DNA of 64,000 bases from Erwinia oleae (GTDB lineage Bacteria; Pseudomonadota; Gammaproteobacteria; Enterobacterales; Enterobacteriaceae), in contig NZ_JNVB01000014.1 of NCBI RefSeq assembly GCF_000770305.1, positions 1 to 64,000 on the forward strand. Direction: 5' to 3'. The notes beneath the pieces were generated by a model. It saw only the letters and a program-made list of their open reading frames with translations. It was not told where the DNA came from and searched no databases. This document shows, piece after piece, positions 10,069 to 18,874 of this stretch (positions within the stretch are counted from its first letter, which is position 1; the number at the start of each line of letters is the position of its first letter). The position numbers and the translations under genes were made by a program.

Positions 10069-10677
10069 ATGAATAAAAAAAACCGCAGCGGCGCAGCCGG
10101 TCAGATCCGCATTATTGGCGGCCAGTGGCGCGGCAGAAAACTGCCGGTGCCCGACAGCGCCGGGCTTCGTCCCACCACCGACCGCATTCGTGAAACGCTG
10201 TTTAACTGGCTGGCGCCGGTGATACAGGGCGCGCGCTGTCTGGACTGCTTCGCCGGCAGCGGCGCGCTGGCGCTGGAGGCGCTTTCACGTCATGCCGCTT
10301 CCGCCACGCTGCTGGAGCTGGAGCGCCCGGTTGCGCAGCAGCTTGAAAAAAATCTCGCCACGCTGGGCGCGCAAACGGGAAACGTGATTAACGCCAACGC
10401 ACTGAAGTGGCTGGAGCAGAATGGCGAACCGTACGACGTGGTGTTTATCGATCCGCCGTTTCGCAAAGGCCTGCTTGAGCAAACGCTGACGCTGCTGGAA
10501 ACCAAAGGCTGGCTGGCGGAAGATGCGCTGATCTACGTTGAAAGCGAAGTGGAGAACGGTTTACCGCCGCTGCCGCAAAACTGGCAGCCGCATCGCGAAA
10601 AAGTCGCCGGTCAGGTCGCCTGCCGCCTCTTTATTCGTCGCGCCGATGAAAACCAGGGAGAAAACCATGCTGATTAA
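10069..10677 (+). CDS. rsmD: RsmD, 16S rRNA m2G966 methyltransferase
   Basis: RsmD is a SAM-dependent methyltransferase that modifies G966 of 16S rRNA in the 30S subunit. The 202-residue protein has the Rossmann SAM site LDCFAGSGALALEALSR (about residues 60-76) and the catalytic DPPF motif (VVFIDPPFRKGLL, about 124-136). An N-terminal RNA-binding stretch, GQIRIIGGQWRGRKLPVP, is present. Length is near the 198 of E. coli. It overlaps yhhL by 11 bases and diverges from ftsY. Its identity is secure. Confidence 0.96.
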   Translation: MNKKNRSGAAGQIRIIGGQWRGRKLPVPDSAGLRPTTDRIRETLFNWLAPVIQGARCLDCFAGSGALALEALSRHAASATLLELERPVAQQLEKNLATLGAQTGNVINANALKWLEQNGEPYDVVFIDPPFRKGLLEQTLTLLETKGWLAEDALIYVESEVENGLPPLPQNWQPHREKVAGQVACRLFIRRADENQGENHAD

Positions 10678-10936
10678 TCTGGGAAGGTTGTTAATGCTCT
10701 GCGTATGGGCATTTTTACTGTTCAACTTTGTTCACCCGTTTCCAAAACCGCTGAAGTATTTTATCGATGTCGCGCTTCTTTTTATGGTGATTATGCACGG
10801 CCTGCAACTGGTGCTGATGCGCGCCACTCAGCCTAAAACGGCGCCAAAGCTGAGCGGCATAACGCAGGCCAAAATCTTCTTTTTCGGCGTCTTCGAACTG
10901 CTCGCCTGGCAGAAAAAAAACCTGCCAAAGCAGTAG
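10667..10936 (+). CDS. yhhL: YhhL, small inner-membrane protein (DUF1145)
   Basis: This is an 89-residue membrane protein of unknown function. The ATG at 10667, inside the end of rsmD, gives MLINLGRLLMLCVWAFLLFN, and 89 residues is exactly the E. coli YhhL length. Two hydrophobic segments (about residues 4-22 and 30-48) are followed by a basic tail ending in KKNLPKQ. An upstream open frame does not fit the family. It is translationally coupled to rsmD through the 11-base overlap, preceded by CAGGGAGAAAACC as ribosome-binding site. Confidence 0.9.
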   Translation: MLINLGRLLMLCVWAFLLFNFVHPFPKPLKYFIDVALLFMVIMHGLQLVLMRATQPKTAPKLSGITQAKIFFFGVFELLAWQKKNLPKQ

Positions 10937-10939
10937 TGC

Positions 10940-11323
10940 TCACCGCGCGGGCGACGCGCTCTGCGCGGCTGACGTGCGGGCGGAGAACGACACGAAACGC
11001 GTGCCTTTCACTCTGAGTTCGCCCCGCTCGCCTTTATCAATCTGATGGTAGTCACGCGCTTCAAGCACCAGTTTGAAGTCGCCCGCGCCGTTAAGCGGAT
11101 GAAACCACGCTTCATAGCGCATCTCCTCAACCGGGATCGCTTCGCGCTGCCGCGAACGTCGGTTCGACACCGGCACTTCGCGTTTTGCCTTTACTTCAAC
11201 CGGCAACGATTTGACGGGCGACGCATCATTTACCGCGACTTCACGCCGCTGCTTAATAAATTGTCTTGTCGCCAGCACGGCGATAACGGCCAGTACGATA
11301 AAAAAAATCAGAGGCGGCTTCAC
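10940..11323 (-). CDS. yhhM: YhhM family membrane-anchored protein (DUF2500)
   Basis: This protein of unknown function has one N-terminal membrane helix ([20 protein letters not shown]) and a periplasmic or cytoplasmic beta-rich domain ending in KGTRFVSF, as in E. coli YhhM. I prefer a GTG start at 11323. It has a strong ribosome-binding site (AGGAGGAGAG) just upstream, and the resulting 127 residues begin (V/M)KPPLIFF, matching the family N-terminus. An ATG at 11371 would add 16 polar residues ahead of the helix. It is convergent with yhhL, with only three bases between stops, and divergent from yhhN. Confidence 0.82.
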   Translation of the reverse strand: MKPPLIFFIVLAVIAVLATRQFIKQRREVAVNDASPVKSLPVEVKAKREVPVSNRRSRQREAIPVEEMRYEAWFHPLNGAGDFKLVLEARDYHQIDKGERGELRVKGTRFVSFSARTSAAQSASPAR

Positions 11324-11469
11324 GTTTTCTCTCTCCTCCTGGTCACTGCTGGATTGAACATCGGCTGGCAAGGATACAACCAGAGCCCTCTCATTGTCAC
11401 ATTGTGCTGCTCTGTCCTAGACTCATTTCAGAATTTTTGGAGTTTTGCCTCTCAACAAAGGGACACATT

Positions 11470-12096
11470 ATGATTTGGTCTTTTCTGGCAGTCTGTTTTT
11501 CCGGCTGGCTGTATGTCGATGCATCTTATCGCGGGCCACAGTGGCAGCGCTGGGTTTTCAAACCGGTTACCCTTCTTTTACTGTTGGCGCTCGCCTGGCA
11601 GGCGCCGGTGCTCAATACCACGGACTATCTGATCCTCTTCGGGCTGTTAGCCACGCTGGTCGGCGACGCGCTGACGCTGCTGCCCAACAAGCGCACGCTC
11701 TATGCCATTGGCGCTTTCTTTCTGTCGCATCTGCTCTATACGATCTGTTTCGCCAGTCATATGACGCTGACCTTTTTCTGGCCAATCCCCCTGGTGGTGT
11801 TGCTGATTGGCGTGGCGCTGATCGCCACAATCTGGAGCCGTCTGGCAGATTTGCGCTGGCCCGTCTGCACGTTTATCGGTATGACGCTGCTGATGGTCTG
11901 GCTGGCAACGGAGCAGTACTTCTTCCGTCCGACCGATTATACGTTCTCAATCATGGTGGGTTCATCATTATTGCTGTTGGCGAATATTATCTGGTATATC
12001 ACGCATTATCGCCGCCGCTTCTCTGCTGATAGCGCCATTATCGCTGCCTGTTACTTTGCCGGACACTTCATGATTGTGCGCTCACTCTATCTCTGA
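11470..12096 (+). CDS. yhhN: YhhN, lysoplasmalogenase-like membrane protein
   Basis: This is a multi-spanning inner-membrane protein of the YhhN/TMEM86 family, whose animal members hydrolyse lysoplasmalogen. The bacterial substrate is unclear. The ATG at 11470 ([20 protein letters not shown]) gives 208 residues, identical to the E. coli length. The conserved loop [16 protein letters not shown] (about residues 57-72) carries the family's acidic residue. Eight or so hydrophobic segments are evident. A longer frame starting upstream is not supported. It lies alone ahead of the zntA promoter. Confidence 0.9.
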   Translation: MIWSFLAVCFSGWLYVDASYRGPQWQRWVFKPVTLLLLLALAWQAPVLNTTDYLILFGLLATLVGDALTLLPNKRTLYAIGAFFLSHLLYTICFASHMTLTFFWPIPLVVLLIGVALIATIWSRLADLRWPVCTFIGMTLLMVWLATEQYFFRPTDYTFSIMVGSSLLLLANIIWYITHYRRRFSADSAIIAACYFAGHFMIVRSLYL

Positions 12097-12108
12097 CCGC
12101 ATTGCGTC

Positions 12109-12140
12109 TTGACTCTGGAGTCAGCTCCAGAGTGTAAGAT
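12109..12140 (+). promoter_or_regulatory. zntA: ZntR-type zntA promoter with 20-bp spacer
   Basis: The -35 TTGACT (12109-12114) and -10 TAAGAT (12135-12140) are separated by exactly 20 bases, the over-long spacing of MerR-family promoters. The spacer carries a long inverted repeat (12112-12133, arms CTCTGGAG and CTCCAGAG), which is the known ZntR operator pattern. Zn(II)-bound ZntR would untwist this DNA to switch on zntA. The zntR gene is not in the window. Confidence 0.93.
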
Positions 12141-12185
12141 GCGTGACGATGAGAACTTTTCTCATCGTCCGCATCAGGAGACGTC

Positions 12186-14417
12186 ATGCATCAGCCCACT
12201 TCTCGCCGCGATCGTAACGGCGGCCTGCAACCCGCGCCGGTCATCGGCAAAATCTCCGCCATTGTCGCCCCTGCGCCCGACTGCTGCACGCAGGGCGCCT
12301 GCTGCGCCAGTGAGACACCGCGCCCGGCGCCCGACACAGGCGATAGCTACAGCTGGCAAATTACCGGTATGGACTGCCCCGCCTGCGCCCGAAAAATCGA
12401 AAACGCGGTAGCGCGACTCGCGGCGGTGAATGATGTTCGCGTCCTGTTTGCCACGCAAAAACTGGCCGTCAGCGCCAGTGAGGACGTGCGCAGTGAGGTT
12501 GAGGAGGCGGTCGGTCGCGCAGGATTTTCGCTCCACCGCAACGATACGCCGCGAACAGAGGCCAAAACACCCGGTTTCTGGCAGGAAAACGGTTTGCTTA
12601 TTCTTCTGGCCGTGCTGATGACGGCCAGCTGGCTGATTGAGCAGGTTGACGCGCAGGCGGGATACATAGCTTTCATTGTTACCACGCTGGTCGGCGTCTT
12701 TCCGGTGGCACGCAACGCGTTGCGCCTGATGAGAAGTGGCGCGCCCTTTTCTATCGAAACGCTGATGAGCGTGGCAGCGGTGGGTGCGCTGTTTATCGGC
12801 GCCACGGCAGAGGCGGCTATGGTACTGCTGCTGTTTATGCTTGGCGAACGTCTGGAAGCATTTGCGGCCGGGCGCGCGCGTCGCGGCATCACTGCTCTGA
12901 TGGCCCTCCAGCCGGAAAATGCCGTCCGCATTCGTCATGAAACGCGAGAGGTTGTTTCGCCGGCTGCGCTTCGCCCCGGCGATATTATTGAGGTTGCGCC
13001 CGGCTCCCGACTGCCAACCGATGCGAAGCTGCTTTCCCCTTTTGCCAGCTTCGACGAAAGCGCACTGACCGGCGAGTCGGTGCCGGTTGATCGCCGACAG
13101 GGAGAACGGCTCACCGCAGGGAGCCTGAGCATCGATCGTCAGGTCAGGCTGGAAGTCACCTCGCAGCCGGGCGAGAGCGCTATCGATCGTATTCTTCATC
13201 TGATTGAGGAAGCGGAGACGCGTCGGGCGCCCATTGAGCGTTTTCTCGATCGCTTCAGTCGTATCTATACGCCGATGATTATGGCGCTCTCATTGCTGGC
13301 GGCGGTGATACCGCCGCTGCTGTTTGCCGCGGCCTGGCAGCCGTGGATCTATAAAGGCCTGACGCTGTTGCTGATTGGCTGCCCGTGCGCGCTGGTCATC
13401 TCCACGCCGGCGGCCATTACCTCAGCGCTGGCGGCGGCAACCCGTCGCGGTGCGCTGATTAAAGGCGGGGCGGCGCTGGAGAGCCTGAACGGTATTGGCA
13501 CGGTGGCATTTGATAAAACCGGCACGCTGACGGCCGGGAAGCCGCAGGTGATGGCGGTGGTGGCGCTGGCAAACATAAGCGAAACAGAAATCCTGGCAAA
13601 CGCTGCCGCCATTGAAACCGGTTCGACGCACCCGCTGGCGCAGGCCATTGTTGCCAGAGCGCAGGCGTCAGAACTGAAGGTTCCCGCCGCCTCCGATCTA
13701 CACGCCCTTCCGGGCAGCGGCATTGAGGGGTTTGTGAGTGGTTACAAACTATCTCTGATTGCGCCTTCGCGGCTTGAAGCAAATTTATTGCAGGCAGAAG
13801 CGTTGGAAAGAGTTATCGCGCTTGAGTCGACGGGACAAACGGTAGTAGTGCTGTTAAAAGAGGGCAACCCAACCGGCCTGATTGGCCTGCGCGATAATTT
13901 GCGCGAGGACGCGCGAGCCGCGCTTGCGGAACTGAAAGCCATGAATATCGATTGCATTATGCTCACCGGCGATAACGCCCGCGCGGCGGCGGTGATTGCC
14001 GGTGAACTGGGTATCGCGCATCGTGCCGGGCTGCTGCCTGCTGAAAAAGTGGCGGCCATTGCCGAACTGAACCAGAAAACACCGGTTGCGATGGTGGGCG
14101 ACGGCATCAACGACGCGCCCGCCATGAAGGCAGCCACCATCGGCATTGCAATGGGCAGCGGCAGCGACGTCGCGCTGGAGACGGCCGACGCGGCGCTGAC
14201 GCACAACCGACTGGGCGGGCTTGCCGCGATGATCCGCCTGTCGCGCGCCACCCATGTCAACATCCGTCAAAACGTGGCGATTGCACTGGGGCTGAAGGCC
14301 GTGTTTCTGCTCACCACGTTATTGGGAATAACCGGCCTGTGGCTGGCGGTACTGGCGGACTCAGGCGCCACCGCGTTAGTGACCGCTAACGCACTTCGCC
14401 TGCTGCGGCAGAAATAA
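12186..14417 (+). CDS. zntA: ZntA, Zn/Cd/Pb-exporting P1B-type ATPase
   Basis: ZntA expels Zn(II), Cd(II) and Pb(II) across the inner membrane. The 743-residue protein has an N-terminal metal-binding domain with GMDCPACAR (about residues 61-69), preceded by a cysteine-rich CCTQGACC stretch as in E. coli. It also has the transmembrane CPC motif (about residue 400), TGES in the actuator domain, the phosphorylated DKTGTLT (about residue 443) and MVGDGINDAPAM. Eight membrane helices are expected. Length is close to the 732 of E. coli, with extra residues near the N-terminus. The promoter at 12109-12140 is ZntR-type. Confidence 0.97.
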   Translation: MHQPTSRRDRNGGLQPAPVIGKISAIVAPAPDCCTQGACCASETPRPAPDTGDSYSWQITGMDCPACARKIENAVARLAAVNDVRVLFATQKLAVSASEDVRSEVEEAVGRAGFSLHRNDTPRTEAKTPGFWQENGLLILLAVLMTASWLIEQVDAQAGYIAFIVTTLVGVFPVARNALRLMRSGAPFSIETLMSVAAVGALFIGATAEAAMVLLLFMLGERLEAFAAGRARRGITALMALQPENAVRIRHETREVVSPAALRPGDIIEVAPGSRLPTDAKLLSPFASFDESALTGESVPVDRRQGERLTAGSLSIDRQVRLEVTSQPGESAIDRILHLIEEAETRRAPIERFLDRFSRIYTPMIMALSLLAAVIPPLLFAAAWQPWIYKGLTLLLIGCPCALVISTPAAITSALAAATRRGALIKGGAALESLNGIGTVAFDKTGTLTAGKPQVMAVVALANISETEILANAAAIETGSTHPLAQAIVARAQASELKVPAASDLHALPGSGIEGFVSGYKLSLIAPSRLEANLLQAEALERVIALESTGQTVVVLLKEGNPTGLIGLRDNLREDARAALAELKAMNIDCIMLTGDNARAAAVIAGELGIAHRAGLLPAEKVAAIAELNQKTPVAMVGDGINDAPAMKAATIGIAMGSGSDVALETADAALTHNRLGGLAAMIRLSRATHVNIRQNVAIALGLKAVFLLTTLLGITGLWLAVLADSGATALVTANALRLLRQK

Positions 14418-14420
14418 GTC

Positions 14421-14666
14421 TTAAAGCCCTTTCTTCAATAAATAGCGGTAGGGCATTTCATCGGTATTTTGCGCCACCAGCGTATGCTCCATAAAGCGGC
14501 AGAAGCCGGGTATGTCGCGCGTGGTGGCGGGATCGTCAGCAATGATCAACAGCGTTTCGCCCTCTGCCATGTGACGCACGGTTTTGCGCACCATCATCAC
14601 CGGCTCCGGGCAGCGCAGGCCCAGGGCATCAAGGGTTTTGTCAGGATTGGCGAACAGATTGTTCAT
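14421..14666 (-). CDS. tusA: TusA, sulfur-carrier protein
   Basis: TusA accepts persulfide sulfur from IscS and passes it to TusBCD for 2-thiolation of tRNA U34. It also supplies sulfur to molybdenum-cofactor biosynthesis. The ATG at 14666 yields 81 residues, the E. coli length, with active Cys19 in [18 protein letters not shown] and the C-terminal YRYLLKKG. The frame is open upstream, but that extension is not conserved. It is convergent with zntA, with three bases between stops. Its link to molybdoenzymes may matter for the formate dehydrogenase and molybdenum hydroxylase encoded downstream. Confidence 0.95.
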   Translation of the reverse strand: MNNLFANPDKTLDALGLRCPEPVMMVRKTVRHMAEGETLLIIADDPATTRDIPGFCRFMEHTLVAQNTDEMPYRYLLKKGL

Positions 14667-14861
14667 GGCGCTCTCAGACGGATTACAGTTGTCCGCTATT
14701 TTACCCGCCGCAGCGTCCTTCGCAACCTCGCACCATGCGAAAACGTTTGCGCATAAATTAACCGTTGCATTGGCAGACTGATGGAGTAACATGCCGCGCA
14801 CTCGCACCGCGAGACATGATTAATTGGGTTCCCTCACCCCACTGTTCAAAAAGGCACATTG

Positions 14862-15527
14862 ATGATTTCGTTCTCTTCTCGTCAGCGTAGACACGCGCTG
14901 ATCTGGCTGTCGTTATTCCACGTGCTGGTGATCACCTCCAGTAACTATCTGGTGCAGCTGCCCATTTCCATCTTTGGTTTCCATACCACCTGGGGCGCCT
15001 TCAGCTTTCCGTTTATTTTCCTGGCAACCGATCTGACCGTGCGCATTTTCGGCGCGCCGCTGGCCCGCCGCATCATTCTGGCCGTGATGGTCCCCGCGTT
15101 GTTTATCTCCTACGCCGTTTCAGCGCTGTTTTACCAGGGAGAATGGCAGGGGTTCCCTGCGCTACAGGCGTTCAATCTCTTCGTGGCGCGTATCGCCTGC
15201 GCCAGCTTTATGGCCTACGCGCTGGGGCAGATCCTCGATGTGCACGTCTTTAACCGTCTGCGTCAGCGGCCGCAGTGGTGGCTGGCGCCTGCTACCGCCA
15301 TGTTTTTAGGGAACATCAGCGATACGCTGGCCTTCTTTTTTATCGCGTTTTACAAGAGCACCGATGCCTTTATGGCGCAGCACTGGGTGGAAATCGCGCT
15401 GGTGGATTACAGCTTCAAGCTCCTTATTTGCCTGGTCTTCTTCCTGCCTGCCTATGGCGTGCTGCTGAATGCGATGCTGAAGCGCTTAGCGGAAAAATCT
15501 ACTGGCGCACAGGCGAGCTTCGGCTAG
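14862..15527 (+). CDS. yhhQ: YhhQ, queuosine-precursor transporter
   Basis: YhhQ is an inner-membrane importer of preQ0/preQ1, the precursors of queuosine in tRNA. The 221-residue sequence from ATG 14862 (MISFSSRQRRHALIWLSLFH) contains the family signature LVITSSNYLVQLPIS, FLATDLTVRIFG and GNISDTLAFFFIAF. The in-frame TTG one codon earlier (14859) is a less likely start. About six membrane helices are visible. It is preceded by a 190-base gap after divergent tusA in which I see no convincing riboswitch. Confidence 0.93.
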   Translation: MISFSSRQRRHALIWLSLFHVLVITSSNYLVQLPISIFGFHTTWGAFSFPFIFLATDLTVRIFGAPLARRIILAVMVPALFISYAVSALFYQGEWQGFPALQAFNLFVARIACASFMAYALGQILDVHVFNRLRQRPQWWLAPATAMFLGNISDTLAFFFIAFYKSTDAFMAQHWVEIALVDYSFKLLICLVFFLPAYGVLLNAMLKRLAEKSTGAQASFG

Positions 15528-15599
15528 TCTGATAGTCGGTTGCTTTTGCTGAGCAATTATTATCTTATGAGTGGCTGAACTAACGTAAAAGGAAGAATA

Positions 15600-16157
15600 A
15601 TGCGTAATCTAGTGAAGTACGCCGGTATCGGCTTACTGGTGGTCGGACTGGCCGCCTGCGACGGCAACGATGACAAAGCCGCAGCCGATGACAATGGCGT
15701 GAGCAGCAGCCAGAGCAGCCAAAACGTGACATTACTGGACGGCAAGCTGAGCTTTACTCTGCCTGCGGGCATGTCCGATCAGAGCGGAAAAATGGGCACG
15801 CAGTCTAATAACATGCACGTTTACGCCGATGCCACCGGGCAAAAAGCTCTTATCGTGATTGAAGGCGATGCGACAAACGAGAGCCTGGACGTGCTCGCTA
15901 AACGTCTGGAGCAGCAACAGCGCAATCGCGATCCGCAGCTTCAGCTGGTTTCCAACAAATCAATTGATTTGAAGGGCCAGCCCGCGCAGCAGCTGGATTC
16001 TGTTATTTCAGCCAAAAACCAGTCTTCCTGGTCAAGCGTGGTGCTGGCGAAAAGCGAAGGCAAACTGCTGACGCTGCAAATCACCCTGCCAGCGGATAAC
16101 CAGCAGCAGTCGCAAACCGATGCGGAAAGCATCATCAAAACGATTACGCTGAAGTAA
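15600..16157 (+). CDS. dcrB: DcrB, periplasmic lipoprotein
   Basis: DcrB is an envelope lipoprotein first identified as required for C1 and C6 phage DNA entry in E. coli. It also affects lipoprotein maturation. The 185-residue precursor has a lipoprotein signal ([20 protein letters not shown]) with lipidated Cys20, then an acidic, serine-rich linker and a single folded domain. Length matches E. coli. An upstream ribosome-binding site AAAAGGAAG is present. An intrinsic terminator follows directly. In E. coli yhhS is the next gene, but here 24.7 kb of purine genes intervene. Confidence 0.93.
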   Translation: MRNLVKYAGIGLLVVGLAACDGNDDKAAADDNGVSSSQSSQNVTLLDGKLSFTLPAGMSDQSGKMGTQSNNMHVYADATGQKALIVIEGDATNESLDVLAKRLEQQQRNRDPQLQLVSNKSIDLKGQPAQQLDSVISAKNQSSWSSVVLAKSEGKLLTLQITLPADNQQQSQTDAESIIKTITLK

Positions 16158-16162
16158 TCCTG

Positions 16163-16186
16163 ACGCCCCGATTCGGGGCGTTTTGT
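16163..16186 (+). terminator. dcrB intrinsic terminator
   Basis: ACGCCCCG and CGGGGCGT form a strong stem with a short ATT-type loop, followed by TTTTGTT. It closes dcrB six bases past the stop and marks the left edge of the purine block. The leftward fdhF-like gene ends at 16194 and may share it. Confidence 0.85.
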
Positions 16187-16193
16187 TATGGCT

Positions 16194-18344
16194 TTACGCC
16201 AGCGGCGCGGCCGTCTCCGCCAGTCTTTTTTTCAATTGCGTGTAGCGTTCATTGACGTAATTCTCCGCCCAGTTCGCGTCGTCGATTTTTTCAATTTTCA
16301 CCGCACAATACTTAAATTCCGGCGTTTTCGAGACGGGATCGACGACATCCACCGTCAGTTCGTTACAGGCGCCAATCCACCATTGATAGGTCATATAGAC
16401 CGCGCCGCGATTGGTGCGCTCGCTGACCGCGGCCCGGCTGATAACCTTGCCCCTGCGCGAAGAAACCCACACCAGTTCGCCATCGTTAATGCCGAGTTGA
16501 GCGGCGTCCTGCGTATTCATCTGCACCCTGCCCGGCTCGTCGGCCTGAGCGCTCAGCGCATGGCAGTTGCCAGTCATGGAGCGGCAACTGTAGTGGCCAA
16601 CCTCGCGAACGGTACATAACACCAGCGGCCATTCGGCACTGATGTTCTCCTGCGGCGGTCGCCAGTCGCAGGCGAAGAGCAGACCTTTGCCGGAGGGACG
16701 AGAGAAAACATTGTTCTCGTAAAGCCAGGGCGTGCCGGGATGCTGCTCGTCGCCACAGGGCCACTGCACATAGCCTAAATCTGCCATTTTTTCCCAGGTG
16801 ACGCCGGCAAAGAGCGGACAAAGCGCACGCAGTTCATTCCAGATCTCTTCATTATTTTTATATTGCATCGGATAGCCCATCGCCCGCGCCATTCGACTGA
16901 TAATTTCCCAGTCGGGCAGCACGTTGCCCTGCGGCGCCACCGCTTTATAAAAGCGCTGAAAGCCGCGATCCGCGCTGGTATAAACGCCTTCATGCTCGCC
17001 CCAACTGGTGGCGGGCAGCAGCACGTCGGCCACTTCCGCCGTTTTGGTCATGAAAATATCCTGCACGATAATCAGCTCCAGCTTTTCCATCGCCCGGCGC
17101 ATCAGGGCGAGGTCAGGTTCGGTTTGCAGGGGATCTTCGCCCATTATCCAGTAGGCGCGTAGTTTTCCCTCCAGCGCCAGATGAGGAACATCGGTAATGG
17201 CGTGGCCTGGCTTATCGCTGAGCGTGCTGACGCCCCACGCGGCCGCAAACTTATCGCGCGTCTTCTTATCCGTAACGGATTGATAACCAGGAAACAAATT
17301 TGGCAAAGCGCCCATGTCGCAGGCACCCTGCACATTATTTTGCCCTCTGACTGGCCCGACGCCTACGCCCGGACGACCAAAGTTTCCGGTTGCCAACGCC
17401 AGCCCGGACAGCCCTTTTACCACGTCCACACCTTGTCCCCATTGGGTAACGCCCATGCCCCATAATATGGTGGCATTTTTCGCTGTAGCGTAAATGCGCA
17501 TGGCCTGACGGATGAGATCCGGAGCCAGACCGGTAATGTCACTGACTGATTCGGGCGTATAGCGATTCACCACCTCCAGCCACTCTTCAACACCCTCCAC
17601 ATATTTATCAATGTAGCTGCGGTTCCATAGCTTCTCCGTGACCAGCACATTGGCGAATGCGTTGACCAGTGCCATGTTGCTGCCGTTTTTCAGCGGTAGC
17701 CAGAGATCGGCCAACCTCGCGCTTTCGATGTAGCGCGGATCGCAGACGATGATTTTGGCGCCCCGATCCCGCGCGCGTAAAATGCGCCGGGCAATGACAG
17801 GATGCGAGTCCGCCGCGTTATAGCCAAAAATCAGCAGGCAATCGCTTTTTTCAATATCTTCAATGGAATTGCTCATTGCGCCGTTGCCCAGCGTCATTTG
17901 CAGGCCAGCGACCGAGGGCGCGTGGCAGACGCGTGCGCAGCAGTCGACGTTATTACTGCCCAGCACCGCGCGAACAAATTTTTGCATTACGTAGTTGGTT
18001 TCATTGCCGGGTCCGCGCGAGGAGCCGGTGGCCATAATACTTTCCGGGCCGTGGCGTTCGCGGATCTTTTTCAATCGCGAGCTGACAAAAGCGATCGCTT
18101 CATCCCAACTGACGGCTTCAAACGGCCCACCGCGTTTGCGGCGAATGGCGGGCTGCTTCAGGCGCGGCGTGAGCCGACGTGTGTCGTTGAGAAATTCCCA
18201 GCCGAAATAGCCTTTAAGACACAGCTCACCCTGATTGGTCACGCCCTGCGCACCTGTGGCGCCGACGATTTTTCCTTCCCTGATCTGTAAGGCGATTTTG
18301 CAGCCGCAGCCGCAATAGGGACAGACGGTAATAACGTTTTCCAT
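16194..18344 (-). CDS. fdhF: FdhF-type molybdenum formate dehydrogenase, cysteine form
   Basis: This enzyme would oxidise formate to CO2 and pass electrons to a ferredoxin partner. It has 716 residues, aligning essentially end to end with E. coli FdhH (715). The N-terminal 4Fe-4S motif is CPYCGCGC...LCLKGYFGWEF, and bis-MGD-binding stretches such as WGMGVTQWGQGVD and GQNNVQGACDMGALP are present. Where FdhH has selenocysteine 140, this protein has cysteine (CCARVCHAPSV, codon TGC at complement 17925-17927), followed by the conserved histidine. A ribosome-binding site AAAGGAG precedes ATG 18344. It is the last gene of the uacF operon, 14 bases after the ferredoxin gene. In E. coli, formate-dependent urate degradation needs FdhH with AegA/YgfT. 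The physical grouping here supports that pairing, and the role in this organism is inferred. Confidence 0.9.
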   Translation of the reverse strand: MENVITVCPYCGCGCKIALQIREGKIVGATGAQGVTNQGELCLKGYFGWEFLNDTRRLTPRLKQPAIRRKRGGPFEAVSWDEAIAFVSSRLKKIRERHGPESIMATGSSRGPGNETNYVMQKFVRAVLGSNNVDCCARVCHAPSVAGLQMTLGNGAMSNSIEDIEKSDCLLIFGYNAADSHPVIARRILRARDRGAKIIVCDPRYIESARLADLWLPLKNGSNMALVNAFANVLVTEKLWNRSYIDKYVEGVEEWLEVVNRYTPESVSDITGLAPDLIRQAMRIYATAKNATILWGMGVTQWGQGVDVVKGLSGLALATGNFGRPGVGVGPVRGQNNVQGACDMGALPNLFPGYQSVTDKKTRDKFAAAWGVSTLSDKPGHAITDVPHLALEGKLRAYWIMGEDPLQTEPDLALMRRAMEKLELIIVQDIFMTKTAEVADVLLPATSWGEHEGVYTSADRGFQRFYKAVAPQGNVLPDWEIISRMARAMGYPMQYKNNEEIWNELRALCPLFAGVTWEKMADLGYVQWPCGDEQHPGTPWLYENNVFSRPSGKGLLFACDWRPPQENISAEWPLVLCTVREVGHYSCRSMTGNCHALSAQADEPGRVQMNTQDAAQLGINDGELVWVSSRRGKVISRAAVSERTNRGAVYMTYQWWIGACNELTVDVVDPVSKTPEFKYCAVKIEKIDDANWAENYVNERYTQLKKRLAETAAPLA

Positions 18345-18358
18345 TACTGAGTTCTCCT

Positions 18359-18874
18359 TTATAACGAGCTAACACCGGCCATTTTCTGCGCGACTTGCTG
18401 CTGCCGTTTTCGCTGTTGCGCATCCAGAGCGGCTGGCGTGACCAGCGCCAGCGCCTCGGTAGGACAAACGCGAACGCAGGCAGGGCCGTCGTCGCTGGCG
18501 GCGCAGAGGTCGCATTTTGCAATCAAACGCTCCTCCCTTTTTTCGGCGTCGGCAACGCGTCTGACAATCTCAATGGCACCGAACGGGCAGGCGACCATGC
18601 AGCTTTTGCAATCGATGCAGCGCGCGTCCAGCGCCTCAATGCCGTTTTCGCCCTGCCGCAGCGCATCAACCGGGCAGGCGGCGATACAGGGCGCACGTTC
18701 ACATTGACGACACATCACGGGCGCGCTGATTACCCCTTCCCGGATGACCCGGAGGCGCGGGAAATAGTCCGCGTCGCTCACCGCAATTGTCCCGGCGTGG
18801 ATGACCGCACAGGCGACTTCACAGGTGTGGCAGCCAATGCAGCGTTCTGCGGTGGCAACAATGAAGTTATTCAT
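18359..18874 (-). CDS. HydN/YgfS-type 4Fe-4S electron-transfer protein
   Basis: This is a 171-residue ferredoxin-like protein with four cysteine clusters: CIGCHTCEVAC near the N-terminus, CRQCERAPCIAAC, CIDCKSCMVAC and CDLCAASDDGPACVRVC. This is the pattern of the HydN/YgfS family that carries electrons for FdhH-type enzymes. The start overlaps the uacF stop by four bases (ATGA), and the fdhF-like gene follows 14 bases after its stop, so all three should be made together. I infer that it bridges formate dehydrogenase and UacF. Whether it is the orthologue of YgfS or HydN cannot be told by eye. Confidence 0.85.
   Translation of the reverse strand: MNNFIVATAERCIGCHTCEVACAVIHAGTIAVSDADYFPRLRVIREGVISAPVMCRQCERAPCIAACPVDALRQGENGIEALDARCIDCKSCMVACPFGAIEIVRRVADAEKREERLIAKCDLCAASDDGPACVRVCPTEALALVTPAALDAQQRKRQQQVAQKMAGVSSL

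Noticed and set aside
12174-13199. A 341-codon open frame antisense to zntA
   Set aside because: The plus-strand zntA frame carries every P-type ATPase motif; the antisense product is Arg/His-rich without family features.
16158-16200. Attachment site or tRNA boundary for the purine block
   Set aside because: Only the dcrB terminator is present, and neither edge shows a direct repeat, tRNA or recombinase gene.
16194-18344. Selenocysteine (in-frame UGA) in the fdhF-like gene
   Set aside because: The active-site codon is TGC, and the 716-residue frame is uninterrupted, so no recoding is needed.
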